A stretch of DNA of 64,000 nucleotides from Paraglaciecola sp. L1A13 (GTDB lineage Bacteria > Pseudomonadota > Gammaproteobacteria > Enterobacterales > Alteromonadaceae): assembly GCF_009796745.1 (NCBI RefSeq), contig NZ_CP047024.1:3100001-3164000 (forward strand), in the 5' to 3' direction. The notes under the pieces were generated by a model. It was given only the letters and a program-made list of their open reading frames with translations. It made no database searches and was not told where the DNA came from. Positions 54,740 to 64,000 of this stretch are shown here, piece after piece (the first letter of the stretch is position 1; every line of letters starts with the position of its first letter). The translations under genes were made by a program, and so were the position numbers.

Positions 54740-56431
54740 TTAGAGTATTTTGTTAGCCACTGCAATCGCATCCGCTAATGTCCTCGAAAAATGTATTTCT
54801 GCAGGTTTATCAGTGATACCAACACGATGTAATTTTAGTGCCATTCTTTCTTGCAAGTTACTGATAATTAAGAATACTTGTTGTTTTTCGAGGGTATCTG
54901 CAATTGATTCCATTGCTACAATAGCGCTCATATCGAGCATGTTAACCTCCGTCATATCGAGTATGACCACCCGTAGATCTGGTGTCACTCTAGAAATAGC
55001 TTCCAGTGCTTTTTGTGCTGAGCCGAAGAACAAGGATCCGTTAATGTCATATATGGCAATACTGTTGGGCAGATCTCCATGGACTCCATGATTTTTCTCA
55101 ATCCTAGTCGTATTTGTTACTTTAATGCTTCTGCGGATAAATAACATTGCGGCCAACCCCATGCCTACCGCGACAGCAATAGTCATATCAAATAATACCG
55201 TGAGTGAAAAACATAAAATCAGAACAATGACGTCATCCCTTGGGGCAATTTTTATCGTCCGTATAAATTGTTTTGCTTCACTCATATTCCATGCAACCAC
55301 AATTAATAATGCCGCCATCGAAGCCATAGGTATATATGCGAGTAAAGGTGTAAGCGCCAATATCGCCCCGAGAACAAACAGACCATGTACCACTGAAGCC
55401 AGCGGAGTACTGCCACCTGCTTTGATGTTTGCTGCGGTACGGGCAATAGCGGCAGTGGCAGGAATGCCTCCAAATAACGGGGCGATAATATTACCAATAC
55501 CCTGTCCAATAAGTTCATCATTCGAATTATGTTTCTTTCCCGTCATACCGTCAGCTACCACCGAACATAACAGCGATTCAAGCGAACCCAGTATCGCAAT
55601 GGTGATCGCTGAAGGTAATAGCAGCTTGATAAGTTCAAAACTTAAACCAATGGGTTTACCGTTGGCACCAGATAAATTCCACGGCCATTCAAAAGCTGGC
55701 AATATGGCAGGAATACCATTACCTGTTATGCCATTTATCTCATAGTGAAATCGACTACCGATTGTCGCAACCGAAAAATCCTGACTGAACTGGCTAAGTA
55801 ACCATGCAATCATGGAGCCTAAAAAAAGAGCGACCAGATGACCCGGTATTTTTGATCGAACACGTGGCCACAGCAGCAATATGGAAATGGTTAACCCACC
55901 AATTAAAGACTCTTGCCAGTTAATGGTTGGTAATGAATTCACGATCAATATAAGTTTATCGAGATAATCGCCATTCTGTGTTTGGATGTCGAGTCCTAGA
56001 AAGTCTTTTATTTGGAAGGTACCAATCACAACACCAATGCCTGCTGTAAAACCGATTATGACAGGGTATGGAACAATCTCGATAAGCTTACCGAGTTTGC
56101 CTACGCCCATCATTATCAAAACAATACCAGCCATTAAGCCACTAACCAGCAAACCGCCTATACCAAACTGCTGAACGATCGGCAATAACACAACCACAAA
56201 CGCTGCCGTGGGACCCGATATATTGACCTTCGACCCTCCGCTGATGGCAATAACAATGCCTGCGACAATAGCGGTATACAGGCCATGCTGTGGCGGAACC
56301 CCGCTTGCAATGGCGAGTGCCATAGAAAGGGGCAGCGCAATTACACCAACCGTTAATCCTGCAAGAATATTCGCTTGAATATCTGAAAATGTAGCGCGAC
56401 TAGCTAAGGATTTTCTTAATGCTGAAAACAA
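54740..56431 (-). CDS. SulP family anion transporter with STAS domain
   Basis: A 563-residue SLC26/SulP transporter. It has about ten to twelve membrane helices: NILAGLTVGVIALPLSMALAIASGV is the SulP start signature, with GLYTAIVAGIVIAISGGS and NISGPTAAFVVVLLP near TM3, and GGIPATAAIARTAANIKAGG in the core. The cytosolic STAS domain (about 450-560) shows YDINGSLFFGSAQKALEAI and VILDMTEVNMLDMSAI, where the conserved Ser position is kept. Substrates of bacterial SulP include sulfate, bicarbonate and dicarboxylates; not decided here. The start is a TTG with AAGGA 7 nt upstream. Confidence 0.88.
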   Translation of the reverse strand: MFSALRKSLASRATFSDIQANILAGLTVGVIALPLSMALAIASGVPPQHGLYTAIVAGIVIAISGGSKVNISGPTAAFVVVLLPIVQQFGIGGLLVSGLMAGIVLIMMGVGKLGKLIEIVPYPVIIGFTAGIGVVIGTFQIKDFLGLDIQTQNGDYLDKLILIVNSLPTINWQESLIGGLTISILLLWPRVRSKIPGHLVALFLGSMIAWLLSQFSQDFSVATIGSRFHYEINGITGNGIPAILPAFEWPWNLSGANGKPIGLSFELIKLLLPSAITIAILGSLESLLCSVVADGMTGKKHNSNDELIGQGIGNIIAPLFGGIPATAAIARTAANIKAGGSTPLASVVHGLFVLGAILALTPLLAYIPMASMAALLIVVAWNMSEAKQFIRTIKIAPRDDVIVLILCFSLTVLFDMTIAVAVGMGLAAMLFIRRSIKVTNTTRIEKNHGVHGDLPNSIAIYDINGSLFFGSAQKALEAISRVTPDLRVVILDMTEVNMLDMSAIVAMESIADTLEKQQVFLIISNLQERMALKLHRVGITDKPAEIHFSRTLADAIAVANKIL

Positions 56432-56595
56432 TGCTTATTCCTTTATTGAGTTTTAACGCCTATGCGTATCAGGCAAACTTACTGGGCGACCTTTGCGTTT
56501 TTTGCACAAATCATAGCGGCTCATAGCGCCACTAATTTTTCAGGTACAGCCACTTGTTGAATGAAGTGACAATACGATAAAGTGGATGATCGTCT

Positions 56596-56799
56596 TTATT
56601 TCCTCTGCGCGAATTCAACTTCGATATTGAAGCTGTATTTAGGAGTGTTGTGATAATCATCAACAATTAAGCCAGCTTGAGTCAAGTTTACCACGCATAT
56701 CCAACTTAATTGACGGCGTAAAGTTAAAGTGCTGAAACAAATACATGTATCGCCTTTTCTCTCGTTAGGTAGGGGGATGCTTAATACATTTTTTAACAT
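56596..56799 (-). CDS. doubtful small ORF
   Basis: A 67-codon frame from the ATG at 56799. The middle (RRQLSWICVVNLTQAGLIVDD) vaguely resembles a PilZ-domain strand pattern (RR then a hydrophobic strand then NLS-GG), but it is too short and poorly conserved to assign. No Shine-Dalgarno. Possibly a decayed PilZ-like gene. The surrounding 56432-57018 region is otherwise without genes. Confidence 0.28.
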   Translation of the reverse strand: MLKNVLSIPLPNERKGDTCICFSTLTLRRQLSWICVVNLTQAGLIVDDYHNTPKYSFNIEVEFAQRK

Positions 56800-57018
56800 G
56801 ACAAAAACAACATACAACCGACTTGTTCTGGTAATATTTATTAGAAAATAATCTGCACAAAAGACCTTAATTTACTGACATTAATTATCGAACATGTGCT
56901 CGTTATGCCATTTAATCTCGCAGCACGGCGGTAATGAATTTGTGTAACTATGTCTGTGAATCATTTGAAAATAAACACGTTAGCTTAAATCGGTCAGGCC
57001 TAAACAAATGGAGCAACT

Positions 57019-57375
57019 ATGAAAATTGTGATTGGAAAATTTAGTAATGAACCTTTTCATGCATTATCAAAAAAAGACGTTAGTTTGCTATTTAAACTTG
57101 TGCCCAGTGAATGGGCAAAACTTGTATCTAGTGTAGTGCTTAGCTCGAAAATATTTAAAAAAACTAAACTGACCAAACCCGTTGAATATGCGGCCACAAG
57201 CAAACAGCTATCCATTTATTCAAGAGGCGAAATACGGGAAGATATTGCCCGGCAAATACTGATTGAATTAGCCTCAATTGCTGCACAGTCCGAAGAGACT
57301 AACAGTGAAAAACACTCCGCATTAGATATTGCCATCAAACCTTACATGGATAAGTTTTTAAAGGCGAAGGTATAA
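57019..57375 (+). CDS. hypothetical cytosolic protein
   Basis: A 118-residue soluble protein, Lys-rich and helical, with a segment SLLFKLVPSEWAKLVSSVVLSSKIFKK and a later helix REDIARQILIELASIAAQSEE. GGAG lies 7 nt upstream of the ATG. No signal peptide and no membrane helix. No family recognised. Its 3' end faces the large hybrid kinase gene 124 bp away. Confidence 0.6.
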   Translation: MKIVIGKFSNEPFHALSKKDVSLLFKLVPSEWAKLVSSVVLSSKIFKKTKLTKPVEYAATSKQLSIYSRGEIREDIARQILIELASIAAQSEETNSEKHSALDIAIKPYMDKFLKAKV

Positions 57376-57499
57376 CAAGATACTATTTTTAAGCGTTTAA
57401 TCGATATGAATTAAAAAGTCTGATGTACTTCTACTTGTATGGATTTACCCGTAAGTTTATTGAAACTGCACCATCGTTCATTTTTAAAGTCCTATTAAT

Positions 57500-60400
57500 T
57501 TAACTGTGCACTTTCAATTTAGGTAACCATAGCTCTAATGTCTGTTGCAGTTTAAGTGTTTCCACGGGCTTGGAAATAAAGTCATTCATACCAGCTGCTA
57601 GGCACTTGGCGCGATCGCCCTGCATCGTGTTTGCAGTCATGGCAACAATGGGGATGTCTCTGTTTAATACCTTCGATTGTGGGTCTCGAATGCAACGACT
57701 GGCTTCAAAACCATCCATCACTGGCATCTGACAATCCATAAAGACGAGATCGTAGGGTAGATTTTCAAGTGCGACTAAAGCCTCTTCACCGTTGGCCGCC
57801 ACATCAGCTCGTATGCCAAACTGTTCGAGTAAAGATTGCGCTACTATCTGGTTAATTACGTTGTCTTCTACAATCAACGCCCGAACTTTAAACTGTGGTT
57901 TTTTGCGCGTACTGTATGCCGTGAGCAATGGAGCATCATCTGAGGTCAGCCCAGCTACTTGCATGAGTGAATTTTGCAAAATAGATTGATCGACCGGTTT
58001 ATTCAGATAAGCGCTAAATCCCGCGTCCTTGAATTTTTTTCCATCTCCCCGTTGCCCTTGAGATGTAAGCATCATCAGATGGGTATTGGCCAGATCGGGC
58101 GTACTTTTGATCATGGCACCCAAATGGGCGCCATCCATGCCTGGCATTTGCATATCAATTATCGCGATGCTGTACGGTTGCTTCTGTGCTACCGCAGTAG
58201 ATAGACTTTCCAGTGCGTCTCTGGCACGGCTAACGAGTGTATGTTCAACCTGCCAGTGGGTCAGCAAGTGTCCGAGCAATTCACGATTGGTAAGGTTGTC
58301 ATCGACGACTAATATTTTTTGGCCGCTTAGGTCCGCTTCCGCATGTTCGATGTCCGCAGGTTCAGCATTTTCAAGGTCAAGCGTAAACCAGAACGTTGAA
58401 CCCTTACCTTCGATACTTTTAATACCGATCTCTCCGCCCATTAACTCCACTAATTGTTTGCTGATAGCGAGCCCTAAACCGGTTCCCCCATGCTTGCGGG
58501 TAGTACTTCCATCCGCTTGACTAAAACGTTCAAAAAGCCTCGCTTGTTGTTCAGCGTTCAAACCCATACCGGTATCGGTCACTTCAATCAACACAGTGCT
58601 GCGTAATTCAGTTTCCTGCTGCACACTGTAATACACAGCGACTTCGCCTTTTTCAGTAAACTTGATGGCGTTGCCGACTAAATTGTTGAGAATTTGACGA
58701 ATACGTCCGGGATCGGCGTTATACCACTTGTGTAGCAATGGATTGGCGGGGCAGATTAATTCAAGCCCTTTTTCATGAGCACGCACGGCGATACTGCGAC
58801 CGAACTCATTCATCAGTGATCCCATATCAAATTCAATGGCTTCCATTTGCAACATACCTGCTTCTACTTTAGAAAAATCTAGGATGTCATTGATGATGGT
58901 CATCAGCGATTGAGCACTGTTTTTAACTATTTTGGCAAAGTTATATTGTTCTGCATTTAATTCGGTGTCGAGTAATAGATTAGTCATGCCTAACACCCCA
59001 TTCATGGGTGTACGTATCTCATGACTCATGTTGGCGAGAAATTCACTCTTGGCTAAACTGGCTTGTTCGGCAATGAGTATGGCCTTGTTCAGTTCTTCTT
59101 TAGCTTGATGTCGCTCGGTGACGTCTCGAGTAATACCAACAAAATGCTTGGCATTATTGATAGTCAGTTCGCTAACCCCTAATTCCATTGGAAAGGTTGA
59201 GCCATCTTTGCGTTGACCAATAACCACACGCTCGCGTCCTATCAGCTTTTTTTCACCGGTTTTGATATGGTGACTCAGATAATCGTCATGTTCGCTATGA
59301 TACGGCTCAGGCATTAAGATTTTAACATTTTGGCCAATCACATCCTGTTCGTCATAACCAAAAATTCTACTTGCTGCGGGGTTAAATGACTCAATATTAC
59401 CGTGCTCATTAATGGTAATAATACCATCCACTATGTTATCAATGACGGCAGAAAGTCGTTTGGTTTGCGCATTAACTTCATCATTTAATAGGATGGTTGC
59501 CTGTTGTTGATTTTCAACAAATGTATTAATAGTTTGATACAGAGTAAGCATTTCATCGCTAACTGAATCAGTATCAAGTCTCACAGTCAAATCACCAGCC
59601 TTAAAACGTTCGCAAACCTGCGCCATCGTCACGATAGGGGTCAATATTTTTCGTGATACAAACCAGACAATCAATCCAATCGCTAAAACGCCCACCAGTA
59701 AACTGACGATCAATGTCTGTCGTAAAGAAGTGCTTATATCAGAAAAAACCAGATTTTCCGGAATATGGAAGGTTAATACCCAGTAACGATTATGATCTTG
59801 AGGTACGAAAAATATTTTCTCAAATCCCTCCAGCTCTTTATCGTTTTTATCGTAGCGTATGAATGAATCTTGACTGAGTATGGTTTCAGCCATAAACGGC
59901 TCTTCGATACTTAATTTATCGTCAATACCCAAGTCGAATCCGAAGGTTCTAACGTTATCAGCGGCTTTAATAAAGAAACCTTTATCATCAACTATTGCTC
60001 GCTGTACACCATTGGTTTGAGAAATAATTTCTTGAAACAGCTGTTCAGTAGATAAATTTAATACCATCACTGCAGAAACTACTCCTTGTGCATCGTAAAT
60101 AGGAGTCGCTATTCTCAACACCGAAAGATGAGGTACCTGAATGGCGCCATGCTCTCGGTTCAAATTGACATCTGAATAGTAAGTTTCTCCGGCTTTCAAT
60201 TTGATTGTTTCTTTAATATAAAGAGAGTCAGACTTATTCTGCAACTCATTCTCTGGGACAACACTTATTTTACCATCAGCTGAGCGCTGAACTCTTACCA
60301 GTTCATCACCCTTAACATTGATAAAACGTATTTGCTGAAATTCTGAATGATTAGTCACAGACGCTAATAAAATCACAGTCAGCCGTTGACGCCATTCTTC

Positions 60401-60697
60401 CAATGTATCGCCACTAACGGGATCAACGCCATTGTTGGCCAGGGCTCTTAATATTGCGTGGTTTGGGGGGACATCGCGTAACGACAGTAGGTTTTGCTTT
60501 TGGTTTTCTACGGCGACTTCAATAGACCGTTTAAGTACCCTAGATTTACTTTGTTCCAATTTAAGGACGGTGGTCTCAGCCAGTTTTCTTGATTGCCAGC
60601 TACTGGTATAACTGATGAAAATTAACGCAATAGCTATCAGTCCACCTAATAAAAGTGCTGTTTTAGCCTGAAGTCCAAACGTAAAATTTTTTGTCAA
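57500..60697 (-). CDS. dCache-HAMP-PAS hybrid histidine kinase with two receivers
   Basis: A 1065-residue sensor. TM1 (about 12-31), a periplasmic dCache-like domain (about 35-325, with VRTFGFDLGIDDKLSIEEPF), TM2 (about 327-350), HAMP (about 350-400) and PAS (about 415-535: LSAVIDNIVDGIITINEHGNIESFNPAASRIFGY). HisKA has the phospho-His in EFLANMSHEIRTPMNG, and HATPase_c (NLVGNAIKFTEKGE, GGTGLGLAI) follows. Two receivers close the protein; the first has D in IIDMQMPGMDG, the second in VFMDCQMPVMDG. There is no HPt domain, so output needs a separate phosphotransfer protein. The start is a TTG with AGGA 9 nt upstream. Nearest relatives are BarA-like hybrid kinases. Confidence 0.9.
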   Translation of the reverse strand: MTKNFTFGLQAKTALLLGGLIAIALIFISYTSSWQSRKLAETTVLKLEQSKSRVLKRSIEVAVENQKQNLLSLRDVPPNHAILRALANNGVDPVSGDTLEEWRQRLTVILLASVTNHSEFQQIRFINVKGDELVRVQRSADGKISVVPENELQNKSDSLYIKETIKLKAGETYYSDVNLNREHGAIQVPHLSVLRIATPIYDAQGVVSAVMVLNLSTEQLFQEIISQTNGVQRAIVDDKGFFIKAADNVRTFGFDLGIDDKLSIEEPFMAETILSQDSFIRYDKNDKELEGFEKIFFVPQDHNRYWVLTFHIPENLVFSDISTSLRQTLIVSLLVGVLAIGLIVWFVSRKILTPIVTMAQVCERFKAGDLTVRLDTDSVSDEMLTLYQTINTFVENQQQATILLNDEVNAQTKRLSAVIDNIVDGIITINEHGNIESFNPAASRIFGYDEQDVIGQNVKILMPEPYHSEHDDYLSHHIKTGEKKLIGRERVVIGQRKDGSTFPMELGVSELTINNAKHFVGITRDVTERHQAKEELNKAILIAEQASLAKSEFLANMSHEIRTPMNGVLGMTNLLLDTELNAEQYNFAKIVKNSAQSLMTIINDILDFSKVEAGMLQMEAIEFDMGSLMNEFGRSIAVRAHEKGLELICPANPLLHKWYNADPGRIRQILNNLVGNAIKFTEKGEVAVYYSVQQETELRSTVLIEVTDTGMGLNAEQQARLFERFSQADGSTTRKHGGTGLGLAISKQLVELMGGEIGIKSIEGKGSTFWFTLDLENAEPADIEHAEADLSGQKILVVDDNLTNRELLGHLLTHWQVEHTLVSRARDALESLSTAVAQKQPYSIAIIDMQMPGMDGAHLGAMIKSTPDLANTHLMMLTSQGQRGDGKKFKDAGFSAYLNKPVDQSILQNSLMQVAGLTSDDAPLLTAYSTRKKPQFKVRALIVEDNVINQIVAQSLLEQFGIRADVAANGEEALVALENLPYDLVFMDCQMPVMDGFEASRCIRDPQSKVLNRDIPIVAMTANTMQGDRAKCLAAGMNDFISKPVETLKLQQTLELWLPKLKVHS

Positions 60698-61121
60698 AGT
60701 GAAAATCCTTTGTCACCCCTGATTACGCAGGAATGCTTTGCTGTATCGCCAGCATCGTATAACACACAATATAAGTGAAGCCGCAGACAAGCAAGGTTGA
60801 GTGTTTGGATAAATCAATACACTCTTTATCTGCATTATAGGATTGTTCTGAAGCCGCCCTATCGTTTTTTTGTAATAATAGACATAATTAAAAACATGGT
60901 CGTCATATTATCAATAAAACCATAGCGTCATTTCTCGGTGAGGTAATGGTGTTTTCCTTTTTATATGGAAACACCACCACAGAAAATAAACAAAGAAATA
61001 AACCTGTGTAAACGTGAAACTCCTTACACGTTTAGTTAGAAATACAACTTACATTGTCGGTATTGCTATTTATTTGCGCCCCAATCACCTCGTTTGCTCA
61101 TTTATCTCTAAAAGACTAATC
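60698..61121. other. intergenic region with two imperfect hairpins
   Basis: About 420 bases. ggtgttttcc (60948-60957) pairs with ggaaacacc just after 60966 apart from one bulge, across a T-rich loop. taaacgtg (61009-61016) pairs with cacgttta (61027-61034). The second lies downstream of the VOC gene and could act as its terminator. No gene. Confidence 0.4.
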
Positions 61122-61508
61122 TCATTGACCCGCAGGCGGTTCCCATAACTCGACCTTATTTCCTTCCGGGTCAATAACCCAAGCAAACTTACCGTACTCA
61201 GAGTCATCAATCTTATCGAGTACATGACAGCCCTCAGCTTTAAGAACCGAAACCAACGCGTAAAGATCGTTTACACGGTAATTAATCATAAATGAGGCCT
61301 TACTTGGTGAGAATGTATCATCCGCTTGTGAACTAACAGACCAGATTGTCGTTCCATTAGTAGATTCACCATCCTCTGTGTTCCAAGAGAACGCAGTACC
61401 ACCCCACGGTTGAACATCAACGCCTAGATGACGTTTGTACCAAGCGCGTAGTGCTGGCGCATCCTTTGCTTTGAAAAAAACTCCGCCAATGCCAGTAACG
61501 CGTTTCAT
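61122..61508 (-). CDS. VOC superfamily (glyoxalase/bleomycin-resistance-like) protein
   Basis: A 128-residue protein with one pair of the beta-alpha-beta-beta-beta VOC modules. VTGIGGVFFKAKDAPALRAWYKRHLGV is the family start, and the last strand FAWVIDPEGNKVELWEPP carries a metal-site glutamate (VELWEP). Dimers of such chains form a metal-dependent active site. Function unknown; it could be a lyase, isomerase or binding protein. Monocistronic. Confidence 0.85.
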   Translation of the reverse strand: MKRVTGIGGVFFKAKDAPALRAWYKRHLGVDVQPWGGTAFSWNTEDGESTNGTTIWSVSSQADDTFSPSKASFMINYRVNDLYALVSVLKAEGCHVLDKIDDSEYGKFAWVIDPEGNKVELWEPPAGQ

Positions 61509-61738
61509 GTAAACCCCCGATATCGTGGTTGATTGCCCTGCTCCCGTCGCCCCTGAAAAACCTGCTCACGAAATCACTTAAGCTGTTCAAACTGCTTTTG
61601 TTCCATTTACAAGCTTGAGAATTAACGCATTTGCTATAACTTATATACCACCAAAACCGCAAACGGTATAATTGAAGAATAAAAAGTATAGCGCTACCCC
61701 CTCAAAGCACTACCAACCACAGCCCTAACAACCTAGCA

Positions 61739-63637
61739 CTAAAACCGTGTGGTTAGTGCTACATATTCCTCGTGGGCTAACAATAATGCTTGGTGGGTAC
61801 CCTCACCTCTTACATGGCCGTTTTCCAGCCAAATCACTTTATCCATGTTTGTTAATAACGCGGGATCGTGGGTAATACACAATACAGTGCTGCGACCCAT
61901 AGCTTGGATAATTGCCCGCATAACGGCGTGTTTAGACTGATTGTCTAGTCCTTCGGTGGGCTCATCCAACACCAAAATAGCAGGGTGACGTAATAACATT
62001 TGCGCTATGGCTAAACGGCGTGACTGACCTTGCGACACACGTCTACCTGCGCTACCCAAGCGAGTATTTAAGCCATTCGGTAATTCTTGTAACCAATCAC
62101 CTAACTGAGCTTGATCGCAGGCTTTTTGCATTTGTTCAACACTTGCATTTGGCTCTGCGTAATGCAAATTATCAGCAATGGTGCCATCAAAAATATGATG
62201 CTGCTGGGCTAAAATCCCCATCAACTTGGTACGCTTCTCAAAGCTGAGTTCTTTTGCCACACATTGATTTTTCTGAGTGTTATTTAGGCCTTTTTCACTA
62301 TTGAAAATAATATGGCCTTGTTGCTCAGGCCATAGTCCGCTGAGTAAATTCACCAATGTTGATTTACCACTACCACTTGGCCCAACTAAGGCAACTTTTT
62401 GCTTACTTTTAATCATAAAACTGACATTTTCAAGGGCATAACGGTTACTTGCTGAATCATTAGCAATGCCATTACTAACTGAACTATTGGTGCTGTGTGA
62501 ATTCGCTGTTTGACTGTGCGTCAGTGCATCATTGGCGTATTGATAGCTCACCCCTTGCAAAGTGAGCCCGATAGCTTGTTCTGGTAAATCTAATTCAGTA
62601 AAATTTTCTGCTACGGAGAATTGCACGCCATCAGGTTCCTTGGCATTTTTAGCTAGCTCTTCCACCTGGCTTTGATCCAATTTGTCATGTAGCGCAAAAA
62701 TGCGCCCCGCCGCACTTAATGCTACGGGCATTTGAATAAAGGCATTCGGTAAGGTTAGTACGGTTTCAAAACTGGCCAGCACGAATAGGCTTAGCATGGC
62801 CAAGTGCACATTTAGCAATTGGCCAGAATGAACTAAAGGCACCAGTAGAATAACACTAGCAACCATTGACAACTGCACCACAATCAAACTTAAACCATCA
62901 CTATCGGCCAACGCTTTATGGCGTTTATCTAACAGTTCATTATAGTTTTTCTGTATATGGTTGCATTTCGCTAGTTGGTTGGCAGTTGCCTGATAGATGG
63001 CCAACTCGCGCTGACCTGTTAACATATCGGACAGGGCTTCTCGTAACTCGGCTGAGCGCTGAGTTTGCTGTGAAGCGGTACGTCTTAGCTTTTGGCTTAA
63101 CAGTATAGGTAACCCGACTCCCACCAGCAAAATGCCACACAAACAGATCATCGCAACCGCAACGTTGAAGTCTGCAATAATCGCAATAACGATGGGCACA
63201 CAGACCAATGCCACAAGCATAGGTAACAGAACATTGAGATAAAACTTGTCCAGCGCGTCTACATCATTTTGCATGCGATTGAATAAATCAGCACTGCGAT
63301 TCATGGCTAAGTCTTTGTTATTAAGTTTGCTTAAGGTGGCAAATACATTAACGCGAATTTCACTTAATAATAAAAAAGTGGCGTTATGGGTAACTAAGCG
63401 CTCTCCGTAGCGCGAGACACTGCGCACTATGGCTAAAAAGCGAATAATACCGGCTGGGGTAAAATAATTCATTTGTACGCCTGCGATACCGGCTGCGGCC
63501 ATGGATGCTAAAAACCAACCTGAAATCGCCAGTAAGCCAACATTAGCAAGAACTGTTAATACCGTTAGAAACACACCGAGCAACATAGATTTATAATGCG
63601 GCCGGCACAATTTTAATAAGCGCATAAAGTTAGTCAT
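61739..63637 (-). CDS. cydC: thiol reductant ABC exporter subunit CydC
   Basis: A protein of 632 residues from the ATG at 63637, whose start overlaps the cydD stop by 8 nt (the frame runs open upstream, so a longer start is not real). Residues 1-320 form the six-helix exporter domain (LLAISGWFLASMAAAGIAG is a CydC signature), and the ATPase part has Walker A GPSGSGKST, signature VSQGQSRRL and Walker B ILVLDEPTEGLD. CydDC exports glutathione and cysteine to the periplasm and is needed for cytochrome bd assembly. A Ser/Asn/Thr-rich insert (about 400-425, ASNSHSTNSSVSN-like) before Walker A is unusual. Confidence 0.9.
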   Translation of the reverse strand: MTNFMRLLKLCRPHYKSMLLGVFLTVLTVLANVGLLAISGWFLASMAAAGIAGVQMNYFTPAGIIRFLAIVRSVSRYGERLVTHNATFLLLSEIRVNVFATLSKLNNKDLAMNRSADLFNRMQNDVDALDKFYLNVLLPMLVALVCVPIVIAIIADFNVAVAMICLCGILLVGVGLPILLSQKLRRTASQQTQRSAELREALSDMLTGQRELAIYQATANQLAKCNHIQKNYNELLDKRHKALADSDGLSLIVVQLSMVASVILLVPLVHSGQLLNVHLAMLSLFVLASFETVLTLPNAFIQMPVALSAAGRIFALHDKLDQSQVEELAKNAKEPDGVQFSVAENFTELDLPEQAIGLTLQGVSYQYANDALTHSQTANSHSTNSSVSNGIANDSASNRYALENVSFMIKSKQKVALVGPSGSGKSTLVNLLSGLWPEQQGHIIFNSEKGLNNTQKNQCVAKELSFEKRTKLMGILAQQHHIFDGTIADNLHYAEPNASVEQMQKACDQAQLGDWLQELPNGLNTRLGSAGRRVSQGQSRRLAIAQMLLRHPAILVLDEPTEGLDNQSKHAVMRAIIQAMGRSTVLCITHDPALLTNMDKVIWLENGHVRGEGTHQALLLAHEEYVALTTRF

Positions 63638-64000
63638 GACTATGCACCTTTTGTGAAACCGTCTTTTCGTCCCCGTTAGTTTCTGCGTTCGTTTTACCCA
63701 TATCGCCACCGCTATTGAGCAATAACGTAAAAGGACCTGGCTGCTGGCTGATATCTTGGTAACTGCCTTGTTGTACTATCTTTCCGGCTTCAAGCACTAC
63801 AACCTTATCTGCTTGTTGTAATGTTCCCAGGCGATGAGCAATAACCAGCACTAAATGCTGCTTGGCGTATTCGTTTATAGCCGATTGCACACTGTGTTCA
63901 GTTGCGCTATCAAGGTGAGCCGTCGGTTCGTCCAATACTAAGATAGCAGCTTGTTTAATAAAAGCTCTGGCGAGGGCGATGCGTTGCTTTTGTCCACCTG
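63630..64000 (-). CDS. cydD: thiol reductant ABC exporter subunit CydD, C-terminal part
   Basis: The 3' part of a minus-strand ABC ATPase cut by the right edge. Visible are the signature GGQKQRIALARAF, Walker B ILVLDEPTAHLD, the H-loop VLVIAHRLGTL and the end of the nucleotide-binding domain with a charged tail ending HSHD. Directly upstream of and overlapping cydC, it must be cydD. The membrane domain and Walker A lie outside the window. Confidence 0.9.
   Translation of the reverse strand, partial: GGQKQRIALARAFIKQAAILVLDEPTAHLDSATEHSVQSAINEYAKQHLVLVIAHRLGTLQQADKVVVLEAGKIVQQGSYQDISQQPGPFTLLLNSGGDMGKTNAETNGDEKTVSQKVHSHD

Noticed and set aside
55125..55745. 206-codon plus-strand frame inside SulP
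   Set aside because: Antisense of the SulP membrane domain; composition mirrors its hydrophobic codons, and SulP is certain.
58086..58520. 144-codon plus-strand frame inside the large kinase
   Set aside because: Antisense of the receiver and ATPase domains of a clearly coding gene; no RBS or family.
1..64000. CRISPR arrays, tRNA or rRNA genes
   Set aside because: No regularly spaced repeats and no cloverleaf or rRNA-like sequence noticed; a covariance-model scan would decide.

Overview
The window looks like chromosomal DNA of a marine gammaproteobacterium of the Alteromonadales (Alteromonas/Glaciecola/Paraglaciecola type). This rests on protein flavour rather than an rRNA: a TonB/HmuY haem-uptake operon, cydDC, a lambda-Bor-like lipoprotein, CHASE/dCache hybrid sensor kinases, an egtB-egtD pair and several secreted peptidases, in moderately AT-rich DNA. 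No rRNA, tRNA, CRISPR array or intact mobile element was recognised. About 55 protein genes can be supported.

Layout. 1-2.6 kb: edge of a secreted-protein gene, an FMN-reductase-family gene, and the decayed remains of a RAYT-type (REP-associated, Y1/IS200-like) transposase, with a second truncated copy of its 3' end. 2.9-12.6 kb: housekeeping and accessory genes (DUF3365 haem protein, OsmC, U32 rRNA-hydroxylase-type protein, GST, DMT exporter, Tat-exported class V aminotransferase, K+ channel). 12.8-13.4 kb: a lysozyme-like lipoprotein that lacks two of the three catalytic residues. 13.5-20.4 kb: a haem-acquisition cluster (TonB receptor, HmuY-like lipoprotein, HmuT, HmuU, HmuV, HugZ) behind a Fur-box-like site. 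20.8-28.1 kb: secreted M20 peptidase, aminotransferase, Bor lipoprotein, DUF6515-like lipoprotein, YHYH protein with a Cys-rich partner, LysE exporter and some doubtful tiny ORFs. 28.2-34.7 kb: the most unusual locus, described below. 35.5-37.4 kb: a second Tat-type class V PLP enzyme followed by an exported RidA. 38.1-41.5 kb: a decayed alpha/beta hydrolase, a MarR regulator with a frameshifted start, enoyl-CoA hydratase and an ACT-domain protein. 41.7-51 kb: esterase, HDOD, Dabb, egtD-egtB, NmrA-like reductase, S9 oligopeptidase and a small methyltransferase. 51.5-60.7 kb: two hybrid histidine kinases around a SulP transporter. 61.1-64 kb: VOC protein, cydC and the 3' part of cydD.

Most interesting locus. 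Two ATP-grasp ligases (start of one overlapping the stop of the other by 4 nt) and an M14 zinc carboxypeptidase form a tight three-gene minus-strand operon ending at a strong hairpin. Divergently, only 80 bp away, lies a 59-codon ORF with a clean Shine-Dalgarno, followed on the same strand by a cytosolic M20 (carboxypeptidase G2-like) peptidase. One ligase carries a C-terminal helix-hairpin-helix-like module and the M14 enzyme carries FN3 and DNRLRE-like modules but no signal peptide. Writers (ATP-grasp) plus trimmers (M14, M20) plus a small peptide suggest a peptide-modifying or peptide-building system. It matches no family I can name, and its product is unknown.
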